Shown: positions 26,028 to 35,589, counted from the stretch's first letter. The stretch is 64,000 nucleotides of DNA from Arthrobacter sp. Bz4 (GCF_003075455.1 NZ_QDAE01000004.1:124001-188000); one strand, 5' to 3'. Notes: generated by a model not told the origin, from the letters alone. Translations and numbers: made by a program.

Positions 26028-26927
26028 CTAGGTGGCACCGCTTAGCTCCGCGTGTGCAGCGAAGTTTCGGGCGGTCTGCTCGTTGTGCGCCCCGCTGTGT
26101 TTTCCGATCAGCAGGTCAACGGCTGCTTCGACGTCCTTTGTTTCTGCAGGGACACCACGGCGTACATAGCCCTCAGGATCAACATAGATGTAGCCCCAAC
26201 CGAACAAGGCGTCACATCCGAGACTGCAAACAAGCATTGCTACCGAGCGGAAGTTCTTGCGCTCCTCCTCGGTGCAGCTATTGCGCGGCTTGATGTGTCC
26301 TGCGACCAGGAGTTTAGCTGGGCGCTCTTCACCACAGACAGAGCATGATGCTATTGGCCTGCCGTTAAGGAGATGCCTCCGCAGATCGGCTTGTTCTTGC
26401 CGGACGGTTCCCAGAGAAACTTCATCTGTTTCTCCGCCGTCCCATTCATCCGGACGGCCGTAAAGTCCATCCATCATGGCCGCTGAGGCGGCCATTCCAA
26501 GCTCGTGCAACAGAGAGCGCCCGTCTTCTTCGGACAGAGCGGAAAGAAATTTCTGCTGCGGATGGCCAGCAGCGTTGATTGGGCTCCCAGGACCGTTCCT
26601 GATCAGCTCCGCCGCACGTGAATAGTGAAGCGCCAGACCTGTTTGAATGGGATCCACAGTAACCAGCCACCCGTCATCATTCTCTGCGGAATAAACCTTT
26701 GGGTTTTCCTCTGGCCGAGACCAGGGCTGCCATGAAGTGGCCACTCGGCTCACTGCGCGCAGGTAGCTCTTCTGGTAATGGAACACCTTGTCACCAGGTT
26801 GCAAGGATTGGATCAGCATCCGGGCCTTTTCTGTGTTCTTACCGGCCCGCGGGCAGGTCCACAGAGTGCCTTGTCGGATTGCCTCCTCATAATTCATGCC
26901 TTGACTCGCCCACCAGTAATTCACCAT
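26028..26927 (-). CDS. EVE-HNH endonuclease, probable modification-dependent restriction enzyme
   Basis: 299 residues from ATG 26927, with GGAGGGG before it. The N-terminal EVE (PUA-like) domain is seen in VNYWWASQGMNYEEAI, TLWTCPRAG, LQPGDKVFHYQKSYLRAVSR and a VDPIQTGLALHY strand. Family knowledge says EVE pockets flip and read 5-methyl- or hydroxymethyl-cytosine. The C-terminal HNH domain shows CSVCGEERPAKLLVAGHIKPR, then CSLGCDALFGWGYIYVD, with zinc Cys pairs. This is the architecture of known EVE-HNH type IV enzymes that cut modified phage DNA. It has no methylase partner, as expected. It is divergent from the truncated DUF6994 gene. Confidence 0.8.
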   Translation of the reverse strand: MVNYWWASQGMNYEEAIRQGTLWTCPRAGKNTEKARMLIQSLQPGDKVFHYQKSYLRAVSRVATSWQPWSRPEENPKVYSAENDDGWLVTVDPIQTGLALHYSRAAELIRNGPGSPINAAGHPQQKFLSALSEEDGRSLLHELGMAASAAMMDGLYGRPDEWDGGETDEVSLGTVRQEQADLRRHLLNGRPIASCSVCGEERPAKLLVAGHIKPRNSCTEEERKNFRSVAMLVCSLGCDALFGWGYIYVDPEGYVRRGVPAETKDVEAAVDLLIGKHSGAHNEQTARNFAAHAELSGAT

Positions 26928-27075
26928 TTGACGTTCCCCTCCGCAACTCCGTGTCTCCGGCAGCTTAGACCGCGAGCATCCTGGCAATCCAGCAAGCACG
27001 CGACCGGCAACTCGTGGCGTGACCGACTAGCAATGATAAACCGTCTCACTACTGACGTGGGTTACAGTTCAAAAC

Positions 27076-27527
27076 ATGCGCGTCTTTGACACTTCCTTCG
27101 ACTACAAGACCGACAATCCTCGGAAGACCCGGCCCGACGCCGACAGGGACAGTCAGAGGCTCCGGTTGGACCATGAGCTCCTGTGGTCCAAGGAACTGCG
27201 CTCCGGCGTTCTTTTCGAGCCGAAAGTGCCGTCCGTGCCACGGGACCGTCGTGGGAACTACCTCATGTTCGAGGACTCTGACGGAGGGAAGCATGTGTAC
27301 GGCAGCGACGCCATCACCGCTTCCTACAGTTCCTGGTTGCGGCCAAAGCCTCTGGTCACCGCCATCTCGACGTTAAACGCGGGGGAGCGGTCCCGCTACC
27401 TTAACCCGCAGTACACCATCGGTAGCGCGATGATTTGGCCCGTTCGGAAGAAGGATCGCCCCACCATAAACACGGCACGAGGGTTACGTAGGAAGATTGC
27501 TGACCGCATGGACCTCACCCTTGAGTG
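27076..27527 (+). pseudogene. 3'-truncated DUF6994-like gene
   Basis: About 150 residues of an actinobacterial protein that resembles the DUF6994 family: FDTSFDYKTD at the start, a LLWSKELRSG segment, YTIGSAMIWP, a TINTARG motif and [12 protein letters not shown] near the break. After the LEC codons (about 27516-27525) the match stops and the frame runs into the coding sequence of an ABC ATPase read out of frame, ending by chance at 27615. The function of the family is unknown. Loss of the usual C-terminus at a sharp junction implies a deletion or recombination event. Confidence 0.65.
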
Positions 27528-28144
27528 TGGACGCGAAACTACGCCAGCAGCTCCGCGGTCAGCTCAAAGACCTGCAGCGTCAGTTCGGCATCACCACCGT
27601 CTACGTCACACATGACCAGGACGAAGCCCTCTCGATGTCTGACCGGATCGCAGTGCTCAACAAGGGGCGGATCGAGCAGGTAGGAACCCCCCACGAGATC
27701 TACGTCCGATCGGCCACCGAGTTTGTCTGCACCTTCATTGGCGACGTCAACCGGCTCACTCCCCAGCTGGTGAAACGCCTCGCTGCGGCGCCAGGCTCTG
27801 AGCTAAAGCCCGACGCCGTCACCTACCTTCGCACCGAGCGGGTAACAATCGTCCCCGACGAGGCAGGGGCCTCCGCCTACACCATCGGCGGAACCATCAA
27901 GGAACGCTCCTACCAGGGCACCAGCTCCACCTACTCAGTGGATTGCGGCGACAACGGAATGCTGCGAACCATCATGCGGGAGGACGACACTGACTACCGG
28001 ACAGGGGATTGGGTGACGCTCTCCCTGCACCCCGACCACCTCCTGCAATACCCCGACGGCGATCAGGCCAGCCCTGGCTCCGGCCTGCAGGGAACAGGCC
28101 ACCAGGCAGCCGAAGAATCCGATGGACAGGCAGTCCTCCGGTGA
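27519..28144 (+). pseudogene. 5'-truncated ABC transporter ATPase (iron/polyamine/phosphonate type)
   Basis: Only the last ~205 residues of a MalK/FbpC-like ATPase remain. They begin at the D-loop ([19 protein letters not shown]) and continue through the H-loop [31 protein letters not shown] and a TOBE domain. Walker A, Q-loop, signature and Walker B are absent, so it cannot hydrolyse ATP. No in-frame ribosome site is seen; a TTG at 27497 lies within the other gene's sequence. Its stop overlaps the GTG of the permease gene (GTGA at 28141), showing the original operon order. The upstream binding-protein gene expected for such a system is also gone. Confidence 0.8.
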
Positions 28145-29949
28145 CCAACGTGCGCCAGATGCTGCGCAACCCGCTCTTCCTGGTCCTGACACTGTTCCTG
28201 ACCTGGTTCATTTTCACCTTCCTCCTGATGCCGAACTTCGCGATCCTGCGGTCGGTGTTCGTCTCGCCCGAGGGAAGCCTGACCTTTCGATCGGTCGAGC
28301 GACTCCTGTCCTCCGAACGAGCCGTTGACGCACTGCGCAACAGCTTTGTCCTCGCCGTCGTTCTCTCGGTGACGGTCAATATCGTCGGTATTTTCATCGT
28401 CCTCGTCACCAGGTTCTACGACATCAAGGGCGGGCGCATCCTGTGGCTCGGCTACGCGACAACCCTCATCTACGGGGGAGTGGTTCTGGTCGCCGGGTAC
28501 AAGACGGTGTACGGGCCGAACGGTGTCCTCACCCAGGTCATCGGTTCAGTGCTGCCGGGCATTGACCCGCAATGGTTCTCCGGGATGATCGCCGTGATCT
28601 TCGTGATGACCATTTCGTCCACCGGCTACCACCTGCTGTTCATGTCAGCAGCAATCGCCCGGGTGGACTACCAGACGGTCGAAGCCGCCCGGATGATGGG
28701 CGGGTCAGACTGGGCCGTGCTGCGCCGGGTGGTGCTGCCGATGCTGAAGCCGATCATCTTTGCGATCACCATCCTGACCTTCCTCGCCGGGCTGGCCGCG
28801 CTCGCCGCCCCACAGATTCTCGGCGGTGAGTTCCAGACCATCACCCCGATGATCCTCGCCTTCGCCAACAGTCCAACCTCACGGGACCTGGCAGCCACGC
28901 TGGCCATCATCCTGGGCATCTCAACCATCGCCCTGCTGGCGCTGATGAACCGCTTCGAGAAGGGCGGCGTGTACTTCTCCGTCTCCAAAGTGCCCGTGGC
29001 ACTGCAGAAGCAGAAGATCCAGAACCGGACCGCCAACATCGTGGTGCACGTGATGGCCTACGTCCTGTTCCTCATCTACGTGCTGCCGCCAGCACTGATC
29101 GTGTTGTTCTCCTTCACCGACGCCCGCTCCATCAACTCCGGGACGATCAGCCTGGACAGCTTCACCCTGGAGAACTACATCAATGTCCTGACCGAAGAGC
29201 GCGGCTACCGGCCCTTCCTGGTCAGCATTGGCTACGGTGCGGTGACGGCCGTCGTCGTCATTGTCCTGATGCTTTTCACCGCGCGGATGATCCAGCGGTA
29301 CCGGAACAAGCTGACGATTGTGATGGAATACCTGCTGCATATCCCCTGGATCCTGCCGACCACCATGATTGCGCTGGGACTGATCCTGACCTTCGACCAC
29401 GCCCAACCTCTGGTGGGTGGCCAGGTCCTCACTGGAACGGTCGGTATCCTCGCGATCGCGTACGTGATCGTGAAAATACCCTTCACGTTCAGGTTGCTGA
29501 AGGCGGCGTTCGCCGGGGTCCCCGACAACGTCGAGGACGCCGCAGCAATTCTTGGCGCCGGTTCAATGTATACGTTCCGCAGGGTCCTGGTTCCGCTGGT
29601 GTTGCCGGCGGCTGCGGCCATCACCGCGCTGAACTTCAACAGCCTGCTGGACGACTACGACACCGCGGTGTTCCTCTCGCACCCGATCTATCAGCCGCTG
29701 GGTGTGGTGATCCGCAACGCCACCACCGGGGACCAGATCAACGACACCACCGCGCTGACCTTCGTCTACACGGTGCTGTTGATGATCATCTCCACCTTCA
29801 CCATGTGGCTGGTCTATGGGCGGAAGTCAGCAAGTGACCGGGCCAACAAGCGCCAACGGAAGGCTGCCGCCGGGTCGCAGGGCCCGGCGTCGACGTCCAC
29901 GGTGGAACCCGCCGACAAGGCACCCGTTCGCAACGACAGCTTGCCCTGA
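28141..29949 (+). CDS. Fused ABC transporter permease (two-in-one, FbpB-like)
   Basis: 602 residues, roughly 12 hydrophobic helices in two homologous halves (about 1-290 and 300-570), each with a binding-protein-dependent permease EAA loop. These are [21 protein letters not shown] in the first half and [20 protein letters not shown] in the second. Such fused permeases serve ferric iron or phosphorylated-organic uptake systems. GTG start overlaps the ATPase stop. The following glycerophosphodiesterase suggests import of glycerophosphodiesters or related compounds. With its ATPase gene truncated it should be non-functional unless another ATPase substitutes. The reading frame itself is intact. 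The C-terminal 40 residues are polar and probably cytosolic. Confidence 0.87.
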   Translation: MTNVRQMLRNPLFLVLTLFLTWFIFTFLLMPNFAILRSVFVSPEGSLTFRSVERLLSSERAVDALRNSFVLAVVLSVTVNIVGIFIVLVTRFYDIKGGRILWLGYATTLIYGGVVLVAGYKTVYGPNGVLTQVIGSVLPGIDPQWFSGMIAVIFVMTISSTGYHLLFMSAAIARVDYQTVEAARMMGGSDWAVLRRVVLPMLKPIIFAITILTFLAGLAALAAPQILGGEFQTITPMILAFANSPTSRDLAATLAIILGISTIALLALMNRFEKGGVYFSVSKVPVALQKQKIQNRTANIVVHVMAYVLFLIYVLPPALIVLFSFTDARSINSGTISLDSFTLENYINVLTEERGYRPFLVSIGYGAVTAVVVIVLMLFTARMIQRYRNKLTIVMEYLLHIPWILPTTMIALGLILTFDHAQPLVGGQVLTGTVGILAIAYVIVKIPFTFRLLKAAFAGVPDNVEDAAAILGAGSMYTFRRVLVPLVLPAAAAITALNFNSLLDDYDTAVFLSHPIYQPLGVVIRNATTGDQINDTTALTFVYTVLLMIISTFTMWLVYGRKSASDRANKRQRKAAAGSQGPASTSTVEPADKAPVRNDSLP

Positions 29950-29973
29950 TCCATTCACAACCTAAGGATGTCC

Positions 29974-30864
29974 ATGTTCGGGCAAGACCAGTTCCACTCC
30001 ATCAACTCGCTGCTCAACAACAGGTTCGCCGAGAAGAACCCCCTGGTGGCCGTGCACCGCGGGACAGGGTTAGGCATGATCGTCGAGAACACCTCGCATG
30101 CCGTGACGGCTGCGCTCCGCAGCGGCGCCGACATGGTGGAAATCGACGTCATCCAATCCACCGACGGCGATTTCTACGTTTTCCATGACGGCACCGAACC
30201 GGAGAACTTCGGGATCGATCACCTCATCACCACGCTCAGCACCGTTGAGGTTGACGAGCTGGTCTACACCCAGAAGACCGCGGCGCCCCGGGTCCACGTC
30301 GAGAAACTCGAGCACACCCTGACCTCTTTCCCCGACGTGCTGTTCAACATCGACCGCTCCTGGTTCTACTGGGACCTGCTGCTGCCCTGGCTTGACCAGT
30401 TCGACATGACCGAGCAGCTCATCCTCAAGGCTCCCCCGACACAGGCGGCGATGGATCTCCTCCGCGCCCACCCGGTGAAGTACCCGCTGGTGGCCATCGT
30501 CTCCAGTCAGGAACAGCTGGCGGCGGTGCTCGAGGACCCGGAGATCAATCTCGTGGGGGTCGAGCTGCTGGCGGACAGCCCGGCCCACGCCTTCTGCGAT
30601 CCGGCCGTGGCCAAGGCCTTCCAGGACCGCGGACTGCTGGTCTACCTGAATGCTTTGAACCTCAGCGACGGAACCGTCCTGATGGCCGGCTGGGATGACA
30701 ATCTTTCGGTGACCGGCAACCCGGATGACGGCTGGGGGCGCCTCGTCGGCCTGGGCGCCGACGTTATCCAGACCGACTGGCCTGCGCTGCTGAACGCCTA
30801 CCTTGGCCGGGATATCCGCGGACTAAGCTGGCAATCAAGTGCACACTCAATGCAGCGGAGCTAG
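29974..30864 (+). CDS. Glycerophosphodiester phosphodiesterase family protein
   Basis: 296 residues. GDPD-fold TIM-barrel with VAVHRGTG, ENTSHAVTAALRSGADMVEIDV, STDGDFYVFHD (catalytic His-Arg, Glu-Asn, Glu-x-Asp and His-Asp sites), and a C-terminal GADVIQTDWP. It hydrolyses glycerophosphodiesters to glycerol-3-phosphate and alcohol. There is no signal peptide, so it acts in the cytosol on imported substrate. I start at ATG 29974, 5 nt after AAGGA; ATG 29968 overlaps that site. It lies 24 nt after the permease stop and 2 nt before the LacI-type regulator, so it is one operon. Confidence 0.87.
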   Translation: MFGQDQFHSINSLLNNRFAEKNPLVAVHRGTGLGMIVENTSHAVTAALRSGADMVEIDVIQSTDGDFYVFHDGTEPENFGIDHLITTLSTVEVDELVYTQKTAAPRVHVEKLEHTLTSFPDVLFNIDRSWFYWDLLLPWLDQFDMTEQLILKAPPTQAAMDLLRAHPVKYPLVAIVSSQEQLAAVLEDPEINLVGVELLADSPAHAFCDPAVAKAFQDRGLLVYLNALNLSDGTVLMAGWDDNLSVTGNPDDGWGRLVGLGADVIQTDWPALLNAYLGRDIRGLSWQSSAHSMQRS

Positions 30865-30866
30865 CG

Positions 30867-31949
30867 GTGAGGATGGATCGCTTGGCAGAGAAGAAGAACG
30901 ACGACGCCAGACCGGCCTCTGCGTGGTCAAAGGTGACCATGTCCGACGTCGCACGGGAAGCCAACGTGTCAACGGCAACCGTGTCCCGGTTTCTCGACGG
31001 GATGGTGCCGGTCCTGGAACCCACCAGGGCCAAGGTGATGGAGGCGATCAAGAAGACCGGCTACATCCGCAACGAGGCCGCCACGCGGCTGGCACGCGGA
31101 ACCTCCGACACCGTCGGACTGCTGATCCGCGACCCGAACAACCCGTACTACGGAATCCTGCATTCCGAACTGCAGCTCGGTGCGGCCGAGCATAAACTCC
31201 ACTTGCTGACCGTCGCATCCCCTCCGGGGTTCAACCCGATGACTGAAAACTTCGGACTCCGCCGGCTGCTTGAGCAACGGGTCGGCGGCATCCTCGTCGC
31301 CACCGGTACCATCGCGCCCGATGAGCTGTCCTCGTTTGTCCGCGACGTTCCCACGGTCGTTCTGGGTCGGCCCGAGGAACATCCGACCCTGAACACCGTG
31401 TCGCTGGACGAGGTTGCCAATGCCCAGCTGATCGTCGACGCCGTCCTCGCCCGCGGGCACCAGGACATCGTTGTCACCTTTCCCGAAACCAACCACTCGG
31501 GTCTGCTCATCGAGCATCTGCGTGGCACCTGGCTGACGCGCCACCTGCGGGAAGCCGGAGCCAACGTCATCACCGTCGACACGCCTTCCTTGTCGTCGGC
31601 GGATATCGAATCGACTCACCGGCAGGTCATCGACCTGGTGCGGGACGAGAAGGTGACTGCGGCGCTCTTCACCTCTGATATGAAACTACTGGGCTTCCTC
31701 AAGGCCGCCCAGGAAGCCGGCATCCGGGTCCCCGAGGACGTTTCCGCCACGGGATTTGACGGCCTGCTCCCCGGCACCGAGTTGTTGGGGCTGGCCACGG
31801 TGCGGCTGCCCGTGGAGGCGCTGGCCAGGCGCGGCATGGAAATCATCCACGAGGAGATGGTCAGCGACGCCAGACTGCCGGTCCGCCATGAGTCGCTGGT
31901 CGGATCGTTCCTGCCCGGACGCACCCTGGCAGTGCGGCTTCCCCAATAG
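30867..31949 (+). CDS. LacI-family transcriptional regulator
   Basis: 360 residues. The helix-turn-helix MSDVAREANVSTATVSRFLDG (about 25-45) is followed by the hinge helix NEAATRLARGTSDTVGLLI and a periplasmic-binding-protein-like sensor domain (DPNNPYYGILHSELQLGA, ATGFDGLLPGTELLGLATV). GTG 30867 has GGAG 6 nt upstream. It is the terminal gene of the ABC permease-GDPD operon and presumably its autoregulator, probably sensing a sugar phosphate or glycerol derivative. Because the operon front was deleted, its original operator may be lost too. Confidence 0.88.
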   Translation: MRMDRLAEKKNDDARPASAWSKVTMSDVAREANVSTATVSRFLDGMVPVLEPTRAKVMEAIKKTGYIRNEAATRLARGTSDTVGLLIRDPNNPYYGILHSELQLGAAEHKLHLLTVASPPGFNPMTENFGLRRLLEQRVGGILVATGTIAPDELSSFVRDVPTVVLGRPEEHPTLNTVSLDEVANAQLIVDAVLARGHQDIVVTFPETNHSGLLIEHLRGTWLTRHLREAGANVITVDTPSLSSADIESTHRQVIDLVRDEKVTAALFTSDMKLLGFLKAAQEAGIRVPEDVSATGFDGLLPGTELLGLATVRLPVEALARRGMEIIHEEMVSDARLPVRHESLVGSFLPGRTLAVRLPQ

Positions 31950-31952
31950 CGT

Positions 31953-31984
31953 GGATGGGCGGTTCTTGGGGGGATCGCCCATCC
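31953..31984 (+). terminator. Hairpin after the LacI regulator
   Basis: GGATGGGCG (31953-31961) pairs perfectly with CGCCCATCC (31976-31984) over a 14-nt loop, directly after the stop. No T-run follows, so it may act as an mRNA 3' end stabiliser or a factor-dependent terminator. Confidence 0.45.
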
Positions 31985-32084
31985 CGAGTACCCCAGGTAA
32001 CCAGCCGGTTATTTCAGCCGCTTCCGATACTCTTGACACTGACGAGCGGGTGATCGCCGCTCACGGCGTAAGACTGGGGCTCAT

Positions 32085-34037
32085 GTGCATCGTTTTCTAA
32101 TCCGCTTGCTGGTGGTTCTGACATTAATCCTGGGGGTTAACTATGTCGCCTGGCGGTGGCTGGAATCCCTGAACTGGTCGGCCTGGTGGATCGCTGTTCC
32201 GCTCATTATCGCGGAAACGTACAGCCTGATCGACGTCCTGCTCTTCGGGCTGACAACCTGGCGAACCAGGGAAAGAACCCCTCCGCCGGCTCCTGAGGGA
32301 CTGGCCGTCGATGTGTTCATCACCACCTACAACGAGCCGCTCGACATGGTCATGAACACCGCCCTGGCTTCCCAGCGGATCACCTACCCTCACGCAACCT
32401 GGATCCTCGACGACGGAGCCAGGGATGAGCTGCGGTTGCTGGCCGAAGCGCACGGGATCGGCTATGTGACCCGAGGGGAAGAATGGGCGCATCGCCCGCG
32501 ACATGCGAAAGCCGGGAACCTGAACAACGCACTCATGACGACGCGCGGTGAATTCCTGCTCATTCTCGACGCGGACCAGATCCCCAAACCGGAAATACTG
32601 GACCGGACGCTTGGCTATTTCAATAACCGCAAGGTTTCTTTGGTCCAGACACCCCAATGGTTCGTCAATGTTCCCGACGACGATCCACTAGGTAGTCAAG
32701 CGCCACTGTTTTACGGTCCGCTCCAGCAAGGCAAAGACGGATGGAATGCCGCCTTCTTCTGTGGCTCCAACGCACTCCTGCGCCGTGAGGCACTGATGCA
32801 GCTGGGGTTGGTGGGCTACGTAGCCGAAGTGGAACGCAATATCCGGTCGGCGCTCAAGGGTGCCCGGTCGGCGGTGCGCAAGGCGCGAAAATCCAACGAA
32901 GCAGCCGCGCCAATGGTGGCCCAACTACTTGACGACGTGGAGGTGGCCATCCACAAGGCCAGTGCCGAACTCAAAGCCGGCAAGTCCTTCAGCGAGATCA
33001 CGTATAACCTGCGACGCACGGTCGACGCGGCCGTCCAGGAGCTCGTAGCAGCGGATTTCTCGGTGCTCCAGGCCGACCTGGCCGAAATCATGGCGATGGG
33101 CTTGGACGACGGTGGCGCCCCGTTGACCCCGGCCGATGTTGACGAGGCTGTCGCGCACCTGTCCTCGCGAGAGTGGTCCCCGTTGGGAGCTTTGGAGTCG
33201 GTTCAGGTGGTGCTGGAAGCCATCTCGGTTGAGCGCGGTGACGAGGCCCAACCGGTTATGCCGCTGGCAACGATATCCGTGACCGAGGATATGGCTACCT
33301 CAATGCGTATGCACTCACTCGGTTGGAAGAGTGTGTATCACCACGAGATTCTCGCGATAGGTCTTGCACCGGAAGACCTCAAAACCATGCTCACCCAACG
33401 ACTGCGCTGGGCGCAAGGCACTATCCAGGTCCTTCTGCGAGAGAATCCACTTTCGCAGAAGGGGATGAAATGGACCCAACGGCTGATGTACTTCGCGACG
33501 ATGTGGAGTTATCTATCCGGGTTCGCGGCAGTTGTGTACATTGCGGCCCCAATTATCTACTTGCTGCTGGGCATTCTTCCGGTGAATAGCCTCAGCTCCG
33601 AGTTCTTTATTCGTTTCATTCCGTTCATGATCGTCAACCAACTCCTCTTTATGGTGGCCGGTCGCGGCGCCAAAACGTGGCGTGGCCAGCAGTACAGCCT
33701 TGCCCTGTTCCCGATCTGGATCAAGGCCTGTACCACCGCAGCGCGGAACGTGTGGTTCGGCCGACCCCTGGATTTTGCTGTCACTCCAAAGGTGAAGCAG
33801 GACCGCAGCCACGATTGGCATTTGATTCGCCCTCAACTGGTTGCGATGGGGCTGCTAGTTGTAGCTGCCATCGTCGGCCTGGTTCGTCTGGCGGTCGGTT
33901 TGAACGAACCGCTGGGCACAGCCGTGAACGTGTTCTGGGTAGTTTATGACCTCATTGTGCTGAGCGTGCTGTTCAAGGCCGTGCGCTATGAGGGATTCAG
34001 CCCGGCAGAGGAAACTACGAAGGTGTTGAAAGCCTGA
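32085..34037 (+). CDS. Cellulose-synthase-like family 2 glycosyltransferase
   Basis: 650 residues, processive membrane GT2. Two N-terminal helices (about 5-22 and 30-52) come first. The catalytic domain has VFITTYNEP, WILDDGARD (first Asp), LLILDADQIPKP (D-x-D), FCGSNALLRR, SVTEDMATSMRMHS (TED base, about 398) and QRLRWAQGT (QxxRW, about 438). Four or more helices at the C-terminus form the pore. Between the acceptor region and TED, residues ~240-390 are a long, charged, helical insert (ARSAVRKARKSNEAAAPMVA and following) not present in BcsA. No C-terminal PilZ domain is visible, so direct c-di-GMP control is unlikely. It probably makes an extracellular polysaccharide; the GH26-like gene converges on it. 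Confidence 0.85.
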   Translation: MHRFLIRLLVVLTLILGVNYVAWRWLESLNWSAWWIAVPLIIAETYSLIDVLLFGLTTWRTRERTPPPAPEGLAVDVFITTYNEPLDMVMNTALASQRITYPHATWILDDGARDELRLLAEAHGIGYVTRGEEWAHRPRHAKAGNLNNALMTTRGEFLLILDADQIPKPEILDRTLGYFNNRKVSLVQTPQWFVNVPDDDPLGSQAPLFYGPLQQGKDGWNAAFFCGSNALLRREALMQLGLVGYVAEVERNIRSALKGARSAVRKARKSNEAAAPMVAQLLDDVEVAIHKASAELKAGKSFSEITYNLRRTVDAAVQELVAADFSVLQADLAEIMAMGLDDGGAPLTPADVDEAVAHLSSREWSPLGALESVQVVLEAISVERGDEAQPVMPLATISVTEDMATSMRMHSLGWKSVYHHEILAIGLAPEDLKTMLTQRLRWAQGTIQVLLRENPLSQKGMKWTQRLMYFATMWSYLSGFAAVVYIAAPIIYLLLGILPVNSLSSEFFIRFIPFMIVNQLLFMVAGRGAKTWRGQQYSLALFPIWIKACTTAARNVWFGRPLDFAVTPKVKQDRSHDWHLIRPQLVAMGLLVVAAIVGLVRLAVGLNEPLGTAVNVFWVVYDLIVLSVLFKAVRYEGFSPAEETTKVLKA

Positions 34038-34089
34038 CCCGATAGTCGGGGATCCAGATTGGAACCTGTAGTTGTCGCTCATTCGATGA

Positions 34090-35352
34090 TCAGCGGCGGC
34101 TGGCGAGGGCGGCTTTGAAAGCGCTGGTTGAGGATTCACTGCTGTTGATGCGCCAATCGGCTTCCTTGTTGATGTGGAACCAGATGAGCGCCACAACATC
34201 TGCTTGCGCTGAGAGGTAGCTAAACAGCTCGGTATTCCAGGCGGCTTTTGATCCGCCGAGTTCAGACGACGCCGTTTCGGCGATCATGATGGGTTTACCG
34301 GGGGCGAGCTGCCTGATTTGTGACAGTCCCGCACCGAAGAGGTCCTTCGGTTCCTGCCACGTACTCCAACTTTGAGACGTGCCCCAGTTGTAGCCGTCGA
34401 GCGCCACCACGTCGACATAGCCGGGGCCCGGATACAGTTGGGTCAACGGAGTTGACCCCCAGTAAGGTACATTCGGATTCCAGACCCAGCGGATGTTGGT
34501 TGCTCCAGTAGAGGCGAGGACGTCGTGCACATGCCGGTAGGCTGCAACGTAGTCGCCTGTCCCGTTGCCATTGACCCCTTCGGACCAGGGATACCAGTCG
34601 CCGTTCATTTCATGACCGAACCGTAGGTAGACCGGGTGGCCCCACTTGCCTAGCGCCGTACCCCACTGATGCAAGTAGTTGTCAAAATCGCCTGAGGCGA
34701 TGCGGTCCAGGGAGTATGCAGGTTGCTCCACCCCGTTCCCCCACGCCCACGGCTCCCACGTCAACAAGGTGTCGGCTCCCCGTGCACGCACCGCGTCAAG
34801 CTCGGCCAAGGGCGGAGCCTGGTTGAAGTCCTTATATGACAGGACGAGCGAGGGCGCCTCCCCGGCCATCGCCGTCACCTCATCGAGCTCCATGGTGGCG
34901 GCCGGGCCACCGTTTGTCCCCACCCCGAACCGGATCCCCTTTGGGGCGGAAGCAGCAACATCCAGTGCAGGCGTAGGGGCAACGACCGTGAAAACTGAAA
35001 AGGCTGATGCTGAGCTAACTTTCGCGGTAACAACCACAGAAGAGGCCCCGGCCGGAATCACGACGGCGATCTGGAAAGCCCCCGTTGCATTGGTGCGCAT
35101 CACAGTGGTGGTGGTGCCAGCAACCACAGATCCCTTGGTGTTCTTGGGGAAACCGGTACCGGTAACCGTTACGGATGTCCCCGCCTGCCCGGACGTGTGG
35201 CTGAGGCTGATTGCTGCTCCCGCCTGGGCTGCGGGAACAACTCCAAGAGCGAAGATCATGACGGTGCAGATCAGCAGCAGGATACTCACGATAGGGTTTC
35301 GACGAGTCAGCTCGCGAGGGGCGGGAGGGGATAGCGACACGGCAGAGACCAT
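34090..35352 (-). CDS. Secreted GH26-like glycoside hydrolase with N-terminal Ig-like domain
   Basis: About 420 residues from ATG 35352 (GTG 35364 is in frame). The signal segment at about 20-45 (PIVSILLLICTVMIFALGVV, then AAQAG) is followed by an IPT/TIG-like beta domain (SLSHTSGQAGTSVTVTGTGFP) and a TIM-barrel resembling GH26 beta-mannanases/glucanases. Motifs are LRFGHEMNGDWYPWSEG (acid-base Glu), IRWVWNPNVPYWG, DVVALDGYNWG and MIAETASSELGG (nucleophile Glu). It is exported and probably trims a beta-linked glucan or mannan, perhaps the product of the convergent GT2. A c-di-GMP-I riboswitch lies just upstream. Confidence 0.83.
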   Translation of the reverse strand: MVSAVSLSPPAPRELTRRNPIVSILLLICTVMIFALGVVPAAQAGAAISLSHTSGQAGTSVTVTGTGFPKNTKGSVVAGTTTTVMRTNATGAFQIAVVIPAGASSVVVTAKVSSASAFSVFTVVAPTPALDVAASAPKGIRFGVGTNGGPAATMELDEVTAMAGEAPSLVLSYKDFNQAPPLAELDAVRARGADTLLTWEPWAWGNGVEQPAYSLDRIASGDFDNYLHQWGTALGKWGHPVYLRFGHEMNGDWYPWSEGVNGNGTGDYVAAYRHVHDVLASTGATNIRWVWNPNVPYWGSTPLTQLYPGPGYVDVVALDGYNWGTSQSWSTWQEPKDLFGAGLSQIRQLAPGKPIMIAETASSELGGSKAAWNTELFSYLSAQADVVALIWFHINKEADWRINSSESSTSAFKAALASRR

Positions 35353-35369
35353 AGCTGGCGGCACCTTCG

Positions 35370-35450
35370 GGGGTTGGTAGCCCGGCTGACCCGCAGGGGC
35401 CCCGTGGCTTTGCGTCCCCGGTTCACACCGGGTTTGCCTTTTGCATCCAG
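35370..35450 (-). promoter_or_regulatory. Cyclic di-GMP-I (GEMM-I) riboswitch
   Basis: Read on the minus strand, the element has the signatures of this class in order. GGCAAACC (35431-35438) comes first, then a 6-bp stem with a GUGA (GNRA) tetraloop (CCCGGU/ACCGGG, 35417-35432). GGACGCAAAGCC (35406-35417) follows, then a GC-rich third stem, and finally AGCCGGGCUACC (35376-35387), the tetraloop-receptor strand. It ends about 18 nt before the GH26 gene, so it likely controls translation or short termination of that mRNA in response to c-di-GMP. The remaining upstream 35451-35589 holds no gene and probably the promoter. Confidence 0.82.
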
Positions 35451-35589
35451 ACGGTTGCCTAAATGTGCCCGGCCAAACGCTTGGTCGGGGTTCTTATTGT
35501 CTCGCAGGAATATCGACTGGTCCGATGAAATCCATAAACATTAGTGCAGGGTTTCCGCAGGATCGGCATAGGTGCCGGGTGGTGCCAGC

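Noticed and set aside
34038-34050. Terminator between the GT2 and GH26 genes
   Set aside because: Only a 5-bp stem with a 3-nt loop and no T-run; too weak to call.
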